A stretch of DNA of 64,000 nucleotides from Hyperoodon ampullatus (taxonomy: Eukaryota; Chordata; Mammalia; Artiodactyla; Ziphiidae): positions 203,981,654 to 204,045,653 of the forward strand of contig OX457056.1 of NCBI GenBank assembly GCA_949752795.1, written 5' to 3'. The translations under genes were made by a program, and so were the position numbers. Shown here in pieces: positions 43,800 through 55,235 of this stretch. The notes beneath the pieces were generated by a model. It was given only the letters and a program-made list of their open reading frames with translations, was not told the origin of the DNA and searched no databases. The stretch's first letter is position 1. Each line of letters starts with the position of its first letter.

Positions 43800-44720
43800 A
43801 CTGCACGCCAGGGGCCTCCTAGAGCCGGCGGCCTCCTAGCGCCAGAAGGGCCGGGCCTGCGTGCTCCGAGGACCTGTAAAGAGGTGCTTCTCCAGTGAGG
43901 ACCCGTGAGTTCCTTATGGCTCTTCCCCAGGAAACTCCTCTGCCCCATGGGAGTGTTTCTCCTTCTCCAAAAGTACCAATTTCTAAACGGTTAAACACCG
44001 ACTTTTCACTCTGGGGACAGATGGCCATATATGCGTACCCTGAAACCGCTTTAATGGGTGGAGTCCAGAGAGGAATGGGCGTCCTCGTGGGCACACAACA
44101 GAGAGGTAGAGTGGGTGGGTCTGTCCGTAGCCCTGCCGCTGCACCTTCCGGTGTTCAGGATGACACTGAGAAAGGGTGGAAAAGGAAACGAAAAACAGAT
44201 CAGCCGTAGCCCCTCCCGCCGGGCCCGCGCCCGCGCCGTCGGCCCGCAAGTCCCTGGAGCGCGCAGGCCCGGCCCTTCCGGCGCTAGGAGGCCACTGGCG
44301 CCCACGGCCTGGAGGCGCCGCCGCCGGCCCCGCCCGGAGCAGGAGCGCTAGGCCGAGGTCACCTCTGCTTGCTCCCAGCGGGGGGTGGGGGTAGGGCCTG
44401 ACACCCTCCCTCGCGCTAAACCAACCACTGTGTCCCCGCCCCGGCCTTTCCTTCGCACCGCCCGCGGCCTCGCCCCATCCCCACGAGGCCACGCCCCACT
44501 CCGCCCACGGCCGCGCCCCATTTTGCGTCTCGCGGCTGCTTCGCCGGATACCCTTTTCCAGGTGGTGGCGGGGTTGGTAGGATTACGCGTGGTCCGTTTG
44601 ACTCTAGCAGCGCCCTCCCTGAGCCTCCCGGGGAGCGCAGAGCCCAAATCACCGAGGCCTGGGAGCTGGCCCTGAAACTCCCGCTGCCCAGACCCCGCCT
44701 TCCAAGTCCTCCTTTCATCC
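43800..44720 (-). promoter_or_regulatory. STN1: CpG-island promoter of STN1 with unresolved non-coding exon 1
   Basis: The stretch is GC-rich and dense in CpG, unlike the AT-rich surroundings, and lies just upstream of exon 2. On the minus strand it carries ETS-type GCGGAAG-like cores (CCGGAAGG at ~44144-44151 and ~44274-44281) and GC boxes (plus-strand ccgcccc and cgcccc runs at 44435-44520). No TATA box is seen. Exon 1 must lie here, because exon 2 begins with an acceptor; a GTACGC donor near 44036-44041 is one possible end. The transcription start is inferred, not seen. Confidence 0.8.
43831..44292. repeat. Imperfect inverted repeat in the STN1 CpG island
   Basis: The arm at 43831-43873 matches the reverse complement of 44250-44292 at 39 of 43 positions without gaps. 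The spacer is 376 bp. Beyond the arm, the left copy has a 17-bp local repeat of gcctcctag (43815-43839) after which a further 7 of 8 bases match the right copy. One arm holds an ETS-like core (ccggaag), the other a variant (ccagaag). Confidence 0.85.
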
Positions 44721-44759
44721 GGACCCCACCAGTCGTGGGACCCTGAGCCATGACCTCCG

Positions 44760-46740
44760 AGAGGTTGGAACTGGTTCAGACAACTTTTTTTTTTTCAGTC
44801 CCTGATATTGTAAATGAACACATAAACAAAGCAATACAAAAGCAGGATTACATTGTGGCGTATTTAAAATGTTTATTTACACTTGATAAATGATTTATTA
44901 ACACACGCAATCTCTGGTACTGTACAGTCTCACTTTAGATAATGTCAGGATCTAAATTTGAGCCCATGAGGGAATGCGAGGCCTTTGCTCTGCCCAAGAC
45001 TAGCCTTCTTTGCAAGATCATGACAAAGTTTGTCTCCCTTCCTCTTACAATGTCTATACTACGGAATGTTGTACATTTAAGAATTTTGAAAACTGGCGTT
45101 CTGGTAAATTATGGCCACCTTGATGGTGCCTGTCCCCAGTAGTCCTAATTTAAGGTGAGAAGAGATAGCCATGTTGCACTTTCATAAATAAATAAATAAG
45201 CCACATCATAACATTACTTGAGATGGCAGGAGTTCTCCCTAATTTACAGGGACTCTGTAAAATGGCAGGAGTACAGGTCATGTTGGCAGGCCATTCCCAG
45301 GCGAGGTAAGTGGTGGCCAAAGAGATAATTGCTAAACTATTTAGCAGAGAAGGAACTGCAAGCAGCTGGAACAGAAAATGTATGTCATTAGAATCATGGC
45401 ATTTAATTACATCCCTGGCCACTGAAGAAGCTAAAAAACAGAATCCTTGGTAAAGCATTGCCCAGACTCTACTGCGATGAACAGTTGGATCTGTCAGGTT
45501 TAAGATTTAATTAAGAGAAGACACCTTTCTAATAGGGGGAGGTCCTCTTCAAGGAAGGACACCCAGTATGACACCCAGTAGGACGGGTGCTTCCAGCTGA
45601 CTTGTAAGATGGGGAAAGACAGGTTGGGCAACATTTTTTGACTGTACACATCTGCTCCAGGGTGGCACTCAAGAAGAAAATCACTACTGGGTGTACACAG
45701 AGCCTGAGAAGTTTTCGGCAATGACTCTTATGACTCTCAAGTGTAGAGTGCTAGAAACAAGGGCCCTTGGGGACTCCAAGCTTACTGCTGGCCTTGGGGA
45801 GGGTCACACCCAGTTGGGGTGACCAGAGCAGACTGCCCCTGAAGTCATCATTTACAGTGAAGGGAGGACTCTTTGGAGTCTAGGGATGCTCCTTTTGATC
45901 TGAGCTCAAAATGTGGAGTAGGGTGTGGAATGGAATTTTCTAGACTGCTGAAGCATCTAGAGGAGTATGGGAGGATCCTCTTCCCTGTCATCTCCATCAG
46001 GATAGATTCCAGTTTCCCCAGGCCACTGCCTAGATGTGCAAAGGGACTGGAGGGCTCTTCAGCTGGGGATTCCACAACACGGCAAAGCAGATATTTCAAA
46101 ACTCAACAGTCAACACAATGCTAGGAACCTTTCTTATGGCTTCTCAATGTGAAATAACTTGGTTTTGCAAGCTTTTTTGACAGACTAGACAACCCTTTCT
46201 AGAACGTTAAGACTTTAGGAAATTCTTCTGGAAAATGAGGTGTTGAACTGCATGTCTTCTACCTCAAAACGCAAACTGTCTTGCCTTAACCATTTTCGGC
46301 ATTTTAGAATGTCTTTCGACAGGTAGAATAGAGTTTGTCCACTTGCAAGCTGAGTTAGATTTGAAGTTTAAATTAGCGGATGAGTAGTTTGAAGTTTATA
46401 ATAAAGACAACTTATCAACATTCTTACTATGTTAATGTTATAACCCTGGGGGGCCATTTTCAGCCGCTCAGCATACTTTGAGCACTCTCTGTATGCTATG
46501 GGGGAGCACTAAGAATTTTTATTTCACTGGAGCAAAAAGAGGAATATATTAAATAACAAAGCAAGAGGCTAAATTGCATGGCCTGAATAATAACTATGGT
46601 GGATTACAGGAGGTAAATTGGAAGGGAAGAGAAGGGGGCTCATCAAGTAAGATAATATATGTAACCACTGGAACAAGGTAAGCACTCAATACATATAAGC
46701 TATTATCATCATTCACTATGGAGTGGGGATTTAAGCTGGA
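44760..46740. other. Intergenic sequence upstream of STN1, no recognised gene
   Basis: Short open frames on both strands (for example 45150-45458 minus, 45848-46099 minus and 45873-46124 plus) overlap and look incidental. No clear repeat is recognised apart from short A/T runs. Confidence 0.4.
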
Positions 46741-46759
46741 GTTTGAAACTATGGAGGAA

Positions 46760-47430
46760 CTATTCATTCATTCATTCGTTCATTCATGAAACGTATTTGT
46801 CAAGCACTTGTCAAGCACTGCACTGGACACTGCGGGGTAAAGAGGAGATAAGACAGATCAAGTACAGCCCTCATGGAGCTTCCATCCTGTTGCGGGGAAA
46901 GAGGAAAGACAGTAGACAAATAAATGAATAAAATAAGTACAGATTGTTCTTAGTGCTTTGAAGGGATTAAAAGTATATTTGATCACTCATAATGGGGTGG
47001 GGGATCTACTTTATACAGATCTACTTTGATTGGATGAGATGAGACCCGAAGATGGGAAGGAGCCAGCCACGAAAAGTGCTAAGGAAAGAGCATTCCAGGC
47101 AGCGGTCAGAGTAAGCGTGAATATCTGGAGGCAAGAAAATACTTCCCTATTGGAGGAACAGAAAAGAGCAAAGCGAGAGTGGTTGCATTCGTAATTGGAG
47201 ACATAAGCAGAAGGCAGAACCCAGAGGACCTCGTAGGCCATGACAGGTTGGAATTTTATTCTCAGTCTCCCTATAAGTAAAGAGAGGGATAATATTGTGA
47301 TGGGGTGAGAGCAGGGCAAAGGCGCAGGATGAGCAAGGCATGTCTGTGGGCAAAAGCCAACACAGCAGCCTGGCTGGGGAGGGCAGCTGCAGCAGAAGCA
47401 GGCTGGAGACCAAGGTTTTAGCTAGATTCT
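46760..47430 (-). mobile_element. L2 LINE fragment, antisense
   Basis: attcattcattcgttcattc, tcaagcactgcactggacac, ccctcatggagcttccatcc, agagcattccaggcagcggt give long reverse L2 order. Confidence 0.7.
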
Positions 47431-47532
47431 GAATGGCTTGAATTAGTTTTTATTTTTATTCCCTGTAAGCAATAGGGTGTTGTTGATTATTGATCAGAGG
47501 AATGATTTAATGAATTTAAAAAATTTCAGGGA

Positions 47533-47722
47533 GGGCTTCCCTGGTGGCGCAGTGGTTGAGAGTCCGCCTGCCGATGCAGGGGACACGGGTTTGTGCCCCG
47601 GTCCAGGAAGATCCCACATGCCGCAGAGCAGCTGGGCCCGTGAGCCATGGCCGCTGAGCCTGCGCGTCCGGAGCCTGTGCTCCGCAACGGGAGAGGCCAC
47701 AACAGTGAGAGGCCCGTGTACC

Positions 47723-47750
<28 letters not shown>
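47533..47750 (+). mobile_element. CHR-family SINE, ~215-bp form
   Basis: gggcttccctggtggcgcag head and an A tail of ~30. The duplication aaaaaatttcaggga flanks it (47518-47532 and 47751-47765). Confidence 0.95.
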
Positions 47751-47761
<11 letters not shown>

Positions 47762-47765
47762 GGGA

Positions 47766-49689
47766 TACCTGCCACATCTAACATACTACGGTAGGGAATC
47801 CAAAAATATGTAAGAAGACTTCTCTACTCAATTTACTGAATCTATTCTAAAAATTGCGTCTAGGGATATTCACCAAATGACAGTGAAGACTAGTGTAAGA
47901 AAATACTGCTGGGTCTATTGCAGGGGCCTCACCTGTACCACTTCTCCTGCCTCCTCAGCGGTGTTGCTCAGTCCCCTGCCATGTCACCTGCTCCCGCTCT
48001 CTGGCTTCCCCTGGGCACATCTGCAGGCTTTCCCCTCTTTTTAAATGTCATTCAACTTTAAGAAAACAGCATCTCTGAAAACCCCAGGCCTTGAATTACT
48101 GTTCTCTCGCTCTCTTGCTCTCTGTTCAAAGTTAAATTTCTTGGAAGAGTTATATGCATTCCTCATCCACACTTCCTCATCTCTGATTCGATCTATCATC
48201 ATTTGGCTCACCCTAACTTAACTTTCAACTATCTCTACCCCAGTCCACCACTCCACTGAAACTTCCCTCCTGAAGTTAACAATTACATTCAAATTCTCAA
48301 ATACAATGGTACTTTCCTTTCCTTATCATGCTTCATCTTTTTTTCTGATTTTCTAGCTTTAGATGTTGATCTGATCGTATTCTCTTCCTACCCACCTTGG
48401 TTTCCTGTTATCCTTTTGGGTTTCCCTTCTAACTTTCCATTTCTTCCTTTGCAGTGTCCTCTTCCTCTGTTAATCTCTTACATATTGATGTTCCCCAAAG
48501 TTCAATCTCCTGCCCACTTCCTTCTCATCCCATGTACTGTTACTGAGTAGCCTAATCCAAACCTATGGCTTCAACTGAACCAATATTCCAGGGACTCTCC
48601 CCTCTTCACGTTTAGCCCAGAACTTTCTCCTGAGCTCCACATCTGAAGTTCCAACTGGACACTCCTGGGTACTGCAAACTAAACCTCTTCCTCCATAGTT
48701 CTGTCTCTCTCTTCCCTGACTCATGAACATCACCACCACCCGCCAAGTCAGAAAACTGGAATGTTTCACGGATATCTCCCTCTCTCTCACCCTTAGATGC
48801 AATTAGTCACAAAGATCTGTCAACTCTGCTTCCTAAATATGTTTTCTTAATTTAGTCCCTCCTCCCTGCTCCCATTTGCCATAGTCCAGACTTTCATCAT
48901 TTATTGCCTGGATCACTGCCATCACCTTCCAACCAGTCCTTCTGCCTCTAGTTGTGTCTCCCTCCAATTTATCATCTATGTTACTGTCAGGATGATCCTT
49001 ATAGAATGTAATTTAGACAGTGTTACTCCCTTGTCTAAAATCTTTCAATGACTATATGTAGTCTGCAAAGTAAAGTTCAAGTTTCCTTGTATTTCATACC
49101 AGGTTCCTCATGGCCTGGCCATGACCCAACTCTGTGGGCTCTTCTCCCACCAACCCCTCATAGCTATCCTACTCTCTAGGTCAGCATCCCCAATACTGTT
49201 CTGAGCTGCACTTCCTCAAGATATTAATAAAAGTCTGGGCAAATGAGTTTGAGAAAGGATGAAAACACATTTCAACACAGTAATATGCATTGAGAATGTC
49301 CAAGAAATCAACAGAGTGGGTCAAGTTTGAGCACCAAATTCCTTTAACATTTCAAAGAGTTCAATTTGGGAAATGCTACTGAAGGCATCAGAGTTCCTGG
49401 AATATGCCATACTCTTTTTCATTTCTCCCCACTCTGCCTGGGTTGTCATTCACTTATTAATCAATTAATTTTTAAAAACAAACTGTATGTCCTAAAGAGT
49501 GCAATATACTGGGAATACAAATGGCAAAAAGGCTCTAAGTAAGCTAAATAAGTAAACCCATGATTACAACAGGTCACGATAAATGCTATGTAACTTGGCA
49601 GAATAAGGTGGGGGACCTGATAGAGTTGGTGGGATCAGGAAACAGTAACCTTGCCTCCCCTTTTTTCACCTGGGTTATTTCTGAGATAG
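47766..49689. other. Intergenic; contains an old interspersed repeat of unresolved class
   Basis: From ~48150 to 49200 the text (for example tggatcactgccatcacctt, aaaatctttcaatgactata, ttcctcatggcctggccatg) belongs to a widespread old mammalian repeat whose family I cannot name. No gene is seen. Confidence 0.4.
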
Positions 49690-50560
49690 GTGTCAGTTTT
49701 CACTTTGTGTATTTTGAGTCCTAGCTGTTAAGTGCACATATATTTATAATTGTTAAATTTCCTGATGTATTGACTCTTATCTTTATGAAATGTCCCTCTT
49801 AGTCTCTAGTAATATCTCTTGTCTTAAAGTCTGTTTTGTCTAATATTAATATAACCACTTCAGTTCTCTAATGGTTACTGTTTGAATGGAATATCTTTTT
49901 CTATCCTTTCACTTTCAACCTACTTCCGTCTTTGAATCTAAGATGTGTCTCTTGTAGACAGCATATAGTTGGATCTTGCCTTTTTATCCAGTCTGACAAT
50001 CTCTGCATTTTGATTGGGGTGTTTAGACTCTTCACATTTAATGTAATTATTGATATGGTTGGACTTATATTTGCCATTTATCTATTTGTTTTCTATAGCT
50101 CAATTCTCTTTTTCATTCTTCTTCTCTGCCTTGACTGGCTTCTTTTGTGTTAAATATTTTCAGTGTAACATTTAAATTATTCTGTTAATTTTGAAAAATA
50201 ATTTAGTCTTTTTTAGGGATTATAATCTAAGGATTACAATATGCATCTTAATTTATCACAATTTACTTCAGATTAATACTAATTTAATTCTAGAAAAATA
50301 TAGAAACTTTGCTTCAATATATCTCTATTCCTTTCTCCCCTTTTGTGCTATTATTGTTGTATATGTTACATCTATATATGCTATAAAACCAACAATACAA
50401 TGTTGTAATTATTGCTTTAAATAATTGTATGTATTTAAAGAAGTTAAGACATGAGAAATAGATAACTGCAGTCTTTTATATTAGCCCATATAATTATCAT
50501 CTCTGGTAATCTTCATTTCACCCTGTAGGTATGGGCACGCCAAACTGAATGAGCCCCTTC
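49690..50560 (-). mobile_element. Old L1 fragment, antisense
   Basis: aagtctgttttgtctaatat, tcctttcactttcaacctac, cagcatatagttggatcttg repeat the same L1 segment seen at ~11820-12060 in a separate copy. Confidence 0.75.
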
Positions 50561-50774
50561 AACTGTGGCAGAGGTACTGTTGGTACTGACAGCCTGCTCT
50601 GCCCTGACAGAACATCTACATTGGCCAACCTGGGGTGGGGGCAGGGAGGAGAATGGGAGGGGCCAGAATGCCACAGACTCCCACTGTTCTTACCTGAAGT
50701 TCAAGCATGAGCACTTTTCAGATTGTTTTGTGTCTTTGATCTATTCTCAGAGGGCTGAAATGGTTATTTTGGTC

Positions 50775-50892
50775 TCTTTTTTTTTTAAGGCCTGCAACGT
50801 GCGGGATCTTAGTTCCCTGACCAGGGATTGAACCTGTGCCCCCTGCATTGGGAACGCAGAGTCTTAACCACTGGACCACCAGGGAAGTCTCG
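50775..50892 (-). mobile_element. CHR-related SINE, short form
   Basis: The reverse head (accactggaccaccagggaa) and a T-rich tail are flanked by the 8-bp duplication ttttggtc (50767-50774 and 50893-50900). Confidence 0.85.
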
Positions 50893-51479
50893 TTTTGGTC
50901 AGTTTTGTCCAGTTTTATGATTGCATTTTGGGGAGATCATTGCTGATCTTCTCAACCAGCTATGGCTGGAAGTCTCTGATGGCAGGGCTTTTAGTTAACG
51001 GCAGATCCATTGGGTCAGGCAGGATAAGGTAGCCAAGAAATAAGAAGTAAAGGACTGAATCTTAGAACAAGGTCAGAAATTACCTAGTTGGAGAAAGCAG
51101 TTACTCACAGCCCATCCTGCCACATGGAGTTTGAGAAGATTCCTAAGTCAGCAGAAGGCACTGTGTGAACCAGTGCAATCCACTGGAGCACTTTCTGGAA
51201 TGGGAAGAACTGGAATTGACATTAAAAGATGGCTGAGGGTGAAATACTGTCTAGGTCCTTACATTTAAATGAAGTAACCTCTCCTTCCTGCCTAAGTGGT
51301 CTGATTTCACCAAAGGGGATCCAGACATTAGGATGATGACCTCTGTAAAGATGAAGACAGCAGGAGGTAATGAGCTGGGGTTCATCCTGGAGGGCAGAGA
51401 GCGACTTCCCATAAGGAAAACTTGTGTCCCAGGAGCCTGGCTTGAGTGCATGAGAAAGAATTTTGCATTTTGTATTTTA

Positions 51480-51725
51480 AAAGTCCGTATCTCAAAGAAA
51501 GAAGAATGGTGGTTGCCAGGAGCTGGGGTGAGGAGTGAATGGGGAGTTATTAGTCAGCAAGTACAGTGTTTCAGTTTTGCAAGATGAAAAGAGTTCTGGG
51601 GATAGATGGTGGTGATGGTTGCACAACAACATGAATGTACTTAGTACCGCTTAGTACCACTTAAAAATGATTAAGATGGTAAATGTTATATGTGTATGTT
51701 ACCACAATTTTAAAAATTGGAAAAA
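51480..51725 (+). mobile_element. Old L1 3' UTR fragment
   Basis: agaatggtggttgccaggag, atagatggtggtgatggttg and gtatgttaccacaattttaa are classic old L1 3' UTR text. Confidence 0.75.
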
Positions 51726-52319
51726 AAAGCTTGTATCTCAGGGCAATACTGGGCATGGTTGTGTTTCACGGTGAGTTAACTTATGTGACAGGCATCTGTG
51801 CACTACATTATGTCTGGTCAATTAAGCCACAAATCTACACAATGTCTTGCCAAGGGTGGAGGTTCCTGTGCTTACTGGGTAGTTTATGAGATAGATGGAC
51901 AATTTTGAATTGGAGTAATGCTTATAATGAGGTGAGTAGACACAATCAAACCTTGATTCTTGACTTTAAGTCTTAGATGCACATCCACTCTTCTGAGCAA
52001 GCCCTAGAGTGTTGCTCTGACAGATGACAGATGTCCTTACAGGGGCAGAGCTGGCAACATAACTACTTCCCTAGTGGCTACCAGCTACCAGTGAGCACAC
52101 CAGCTGGAAAATAAACTTCTGTATCTTATTCTTATATTCCTCTTCTTACTATAAACATGCTGCAAGGATTGTAAAGCACTAGGAGCTGACTAAGGATTAA
52201 GTTTTGGAGAAATGGGATTAATAGTCATAATAATAGGCCAGGATAAAAGGATTAATAAAAAGGTCAAAAAGAAATGAGAACTTTTCTGGGGAAGGAGGTG
52301 GGAGGGAGGGATAAATTAG

Positions 52320-52765
52320 GAGTTGGGATTAACAGATACACACTACTATATATAAAATAGATAGGGCTTCCCTGGTGGCGCAGTGGTTGAGAGTCCGCCT
52401 GATGATGCAGGGGACACGGGTTCGTGCCCCAGTCCGGGAAGATCCCACATGCCGCGGAGCGGCTGGGCCCGTGAGCCATGGCCGCTGAGCCTGCGCATCC
52501 GGAGCCTGTGCTCCGCAATGGGAGAGGCCACAACAGTGAGAGGCCCGCGTACCGCAAAAAAAAAAAAAAAAAAAAAAAAAAAAGATAAACAACAAGGACC
52601 TACTGTATATCACAGGGAATTATTGATATATTCTATATCTTGTAATAATCTATAATGGAAAAGCATCTGAAAAGAATATATATATTATATATATAACTGA
52701 ATTACTTTGCTGTATACCTGAAACTAACACAACACTGTAAATCAACTATACTTCAATTAAAAAAA
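52320..52765 (+). mobile_element. Young L1 3' UTR, split by a SINE
   Basis: acacactactatatataaaa, then after the SINE aaacaacaaggacctactgt, gaattactttgctgtatacc, caactatacttcaattaaaa and an A tail. A related uninterrupted copy is at 56565-56750. Confidence 0.85.
52364..52583 (+). mobile_element. CHR-family SINE, ~215-bp form, nested in L1
   Basis: gggcttccctggtggcgcag head and a ~27-base A tail. The left flank aaaatagata and right flank aaaaaagata suggest a duplication blurred by the tail. Comparison with the copy at 56590-56620 shows the empty-site order. Confidence 0.92.
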
Positions 52766-52959
52766 AAGAAATGGATATTTGTGCTCTTTAGAATTTAAAA
52801 AAACATGAGAACTTTTTATGCAGGACCTTTGTAAAAACTTATAATCTTGATCAAATAAATTATGTACAGACATTAAACTAATTAAAAATGATGGTGTGTT
52901 TTCCAGTTTTTTAATGTTGGCTAAATATTACTTATTTAATAACAAAAGTCATTTTAAAA

Positions 52960-53225
52960 TTAGCATGCCTTGAATTTCACAAATGTGATGTTGGGTGAAA
53001 CAAGCCATACACAGAAGAGAGTACATACTGTATGACTCTGTTTATATAAAATGCAAACCAGGCAAAAGTATTCTATGGTGTTTGAAGTCAGGATACTGGT
53101 TACTTTTCTGTTGGGGGTGGTGACTTTCCAGAAGGGAGCATGAAGGGGGTTTCTGAGGATACTGGTCATTTAATGTTTCTTCATCTGTATCTATATTTTA
53201 TTTCAATAAAGTATTTAAAATTTTT
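52960..53225 (+). mobile_element. Old L1 3' UTR fragment
   Basis: gggtgaaacaagccatacac, tactgtatgactctgtttat and tttcaataaagtatttaaaa fit an old L1 3' end. Confidence 0.65.
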
Positions 53226-53869
53226 TCATCCTTAGTATTTGAATTAGTTGCATTTAAAGTTGAGAGGAACCTAATGAGATTGATGAAAACATGATCAGTA
53301 GCCAAGGAAAAAAAATAAATAAATAAAGTTGAGAGGAATTAAAAAGCGAAAACTTATTAAATTATAAGACCCCACATTTTGTGTTATTGTCACTTGCATA
53401 GACCATTTTAATGTTAATGTAATTCAAGAGATAAGATACAGCATCATCCTTCATTTTTCTTAATTATTTGACATGTGCCTATAGGCTCAAGTAGCCATAG
53501 CATTTCATAAGCATTAGCATAAAGCTGGCCGATGGAATAGAATTTTATTTCTCTTACCAATTTATAATTCTCCCCAGGGCTACTTTCAATCAAGGAAAAA
53601 TTTAACTCCCCAGTGATGTCAAAGACAGCATATTGCAGAGGTTAACTGACGAGTCACCCGGAGAAGATGGAACAGCCATTGTGCTGACATGTTCAAGAGC
53701 TAATCGGTTCTGATGATGTAATTTGCAGTAGTGCTTGATGTCTATTAGCCTGATGTGAGACAGCTGCTGTGGGCCCCGAGGATTAAAGTGTGAAGCATGA
53801 GGGGTGAGTGCTTTCAAATGGAGAGAGACTTTTATAGAGCCAAGTGAATAAACCTGGTCATGCTGGTTA
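53226..53869. other. Intergenic, no recognised element
   Basis: Unique-looking sequence with one short A/T-rich tract (53308-53330). Confidence 0.4.
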
Positions 53870-54160
53870 CCCTACCTAGACAGCCTGCTCACTTCTTCCT
53901 TATTTATACAGATTTTACCAGGCCTAACACAGTCTCACCTCCAGGCTCACTTTATCCAAGACCACTTCAGTCAACACTGATGCTCCCTTCCATGAACTCC
54001 TGTGGAATTTACAGTCAGAATTATATGCTTTAGCACTTACCTCTTAAATGTTTATCATGTACCCTCAACTTGACCAGAAGCTACTAAGGCCATAATTTTT
54101 TCTGTATCTCTCACTGCATAGAACCTAATGGTAGGCACAAAATTTAAATAAAAAATAATT
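53870..54160 (+). mobile_element. L2 LINE fragment
   Basis: tcatgtaccctcaacttgac, cagaagctactaaggccata and taatggtaggcacaaaattt resemble diverged L2 3' text. Confidence 0.5.
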
Positions 54161-54260
54161 GGGCAAAATATTGATAATTGTTCAAGCAGAGGAATGGTTA
54201 CACATGGGTTTCTGCTACTATTCTTTCTACTTTTGTGTGCTTGGAAATTCCCTTGATAGC

Positions 54261-54586
54261 AGGGTTGGCAGATTTAGCAAATAATCATGCAGGATGCCCT
54301 GTTAAATTTGAATTTCAGATAAACAATGAATAATCTCTTATTATTAATAATTTATATTATATTTTGATATATCACCCATAATTTTTCATACCATTGAATT
54401 TAATCATATAATTTATAATAATATTATTCATGTATATATTTTATTAAAACATTATATTAATATTATATTATATTTTTCTATTATTATTTTATGTTCCTAT
54501 GGGACATATTTTTACCAAAACATTATTTCTTATGTATCTGAAATGCAAATTTAACTGGGTGACCTGTATTTTATCTAGCAACCTGA
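54261..54586. mobile_element. Palindromic MITE (MER53-like) with expanded AT centre
   Basis: The left arm (agggttggcagatttagcaa ... gttaaatttgaatttcagat) is mirrored by the right arm (atctgaaatgcaaatttaac ... tttatctagcaacct). Between the arms lies ~180 bp of AT-only-like sequence (54340-54520). Confidence 0.6.
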
Positions 54587-54903
54587 CTTGCTAGAAACTT
54601 AAAAACATAATTGGTGATTAATCCATGGGCTTGGAGAAAGTGGATGGTAGAAACAGTGCCTTTTCTCTTAGAGTGTGATCTGGTGTCACTTACCTGTTAA
54701 AAAGGCAGCTTCCTATGCTCCCCTACTCTGCCCCAGAGGTGCCAAATCAGTATTTCTGCTGGTGGGACTCTGCACTTGCAACAAGATCCCAGATGATTCT
54801 GATGCTGTTGCTAGCTAACCTGATGTCTATGTTTTTGGTTTTTCTGATATGATCTTTTATTTCCTTATAGTGGCCTTATTTAAGCAACGTCTACTCTGTT
54901 TTT

Positions 54904-55221
54904 TTTTTTTTTTAAAGGGCTTCAAATGCTTGGCTTTTTATTTATTTATTTATTTATTTATGGCTGTGTTGGGTCTTCATTGCTGTGCGAGGGCTTTCTC
55001 TAGTTGTGGCAGGCGGGGGCCACTCTTTATCGCAGTGCGCGGGCCTCTCACTATCACGGCCTCTCATTGCAGAGCACAGGCTCCAGATGCGCAGGCTCAG
55101 TAGTTGTGGCTCACGGGCCTAGTTGCTCCGCGGCATGTGAGATCTTCCCAGACCAGGGCTCGAACCCGTGTCCCCTGCATTAGCAGGCGGATTCTCAACC
55201 ACTGCGCCACCAGGGAAGCCC
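54904..55221 (-). mobile_element. CHR-family SINE, long form, with apparent 3' transduction
   Basis: The duplication tctactctgttttt flanks it (54890-54903 and 55222-55235). On the sense strand the SINE ends in (TAAA)n, then ~21 unrelated bases (plus strand 54917-54938) and then a separate A tail before the duplication. This second tail implies read-through of the source copy into its flank. Confidence 0.88.
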
Positions 55222-55235
55222 TCTACTCTGTTTTT

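Noticed and set aside
43983..44751. Long overlapping frames (up to 169 codons) in the CpG island
   Set aside because: High G+C removes stop codons by chance; all frames on both strands are open and none resembles a protein.
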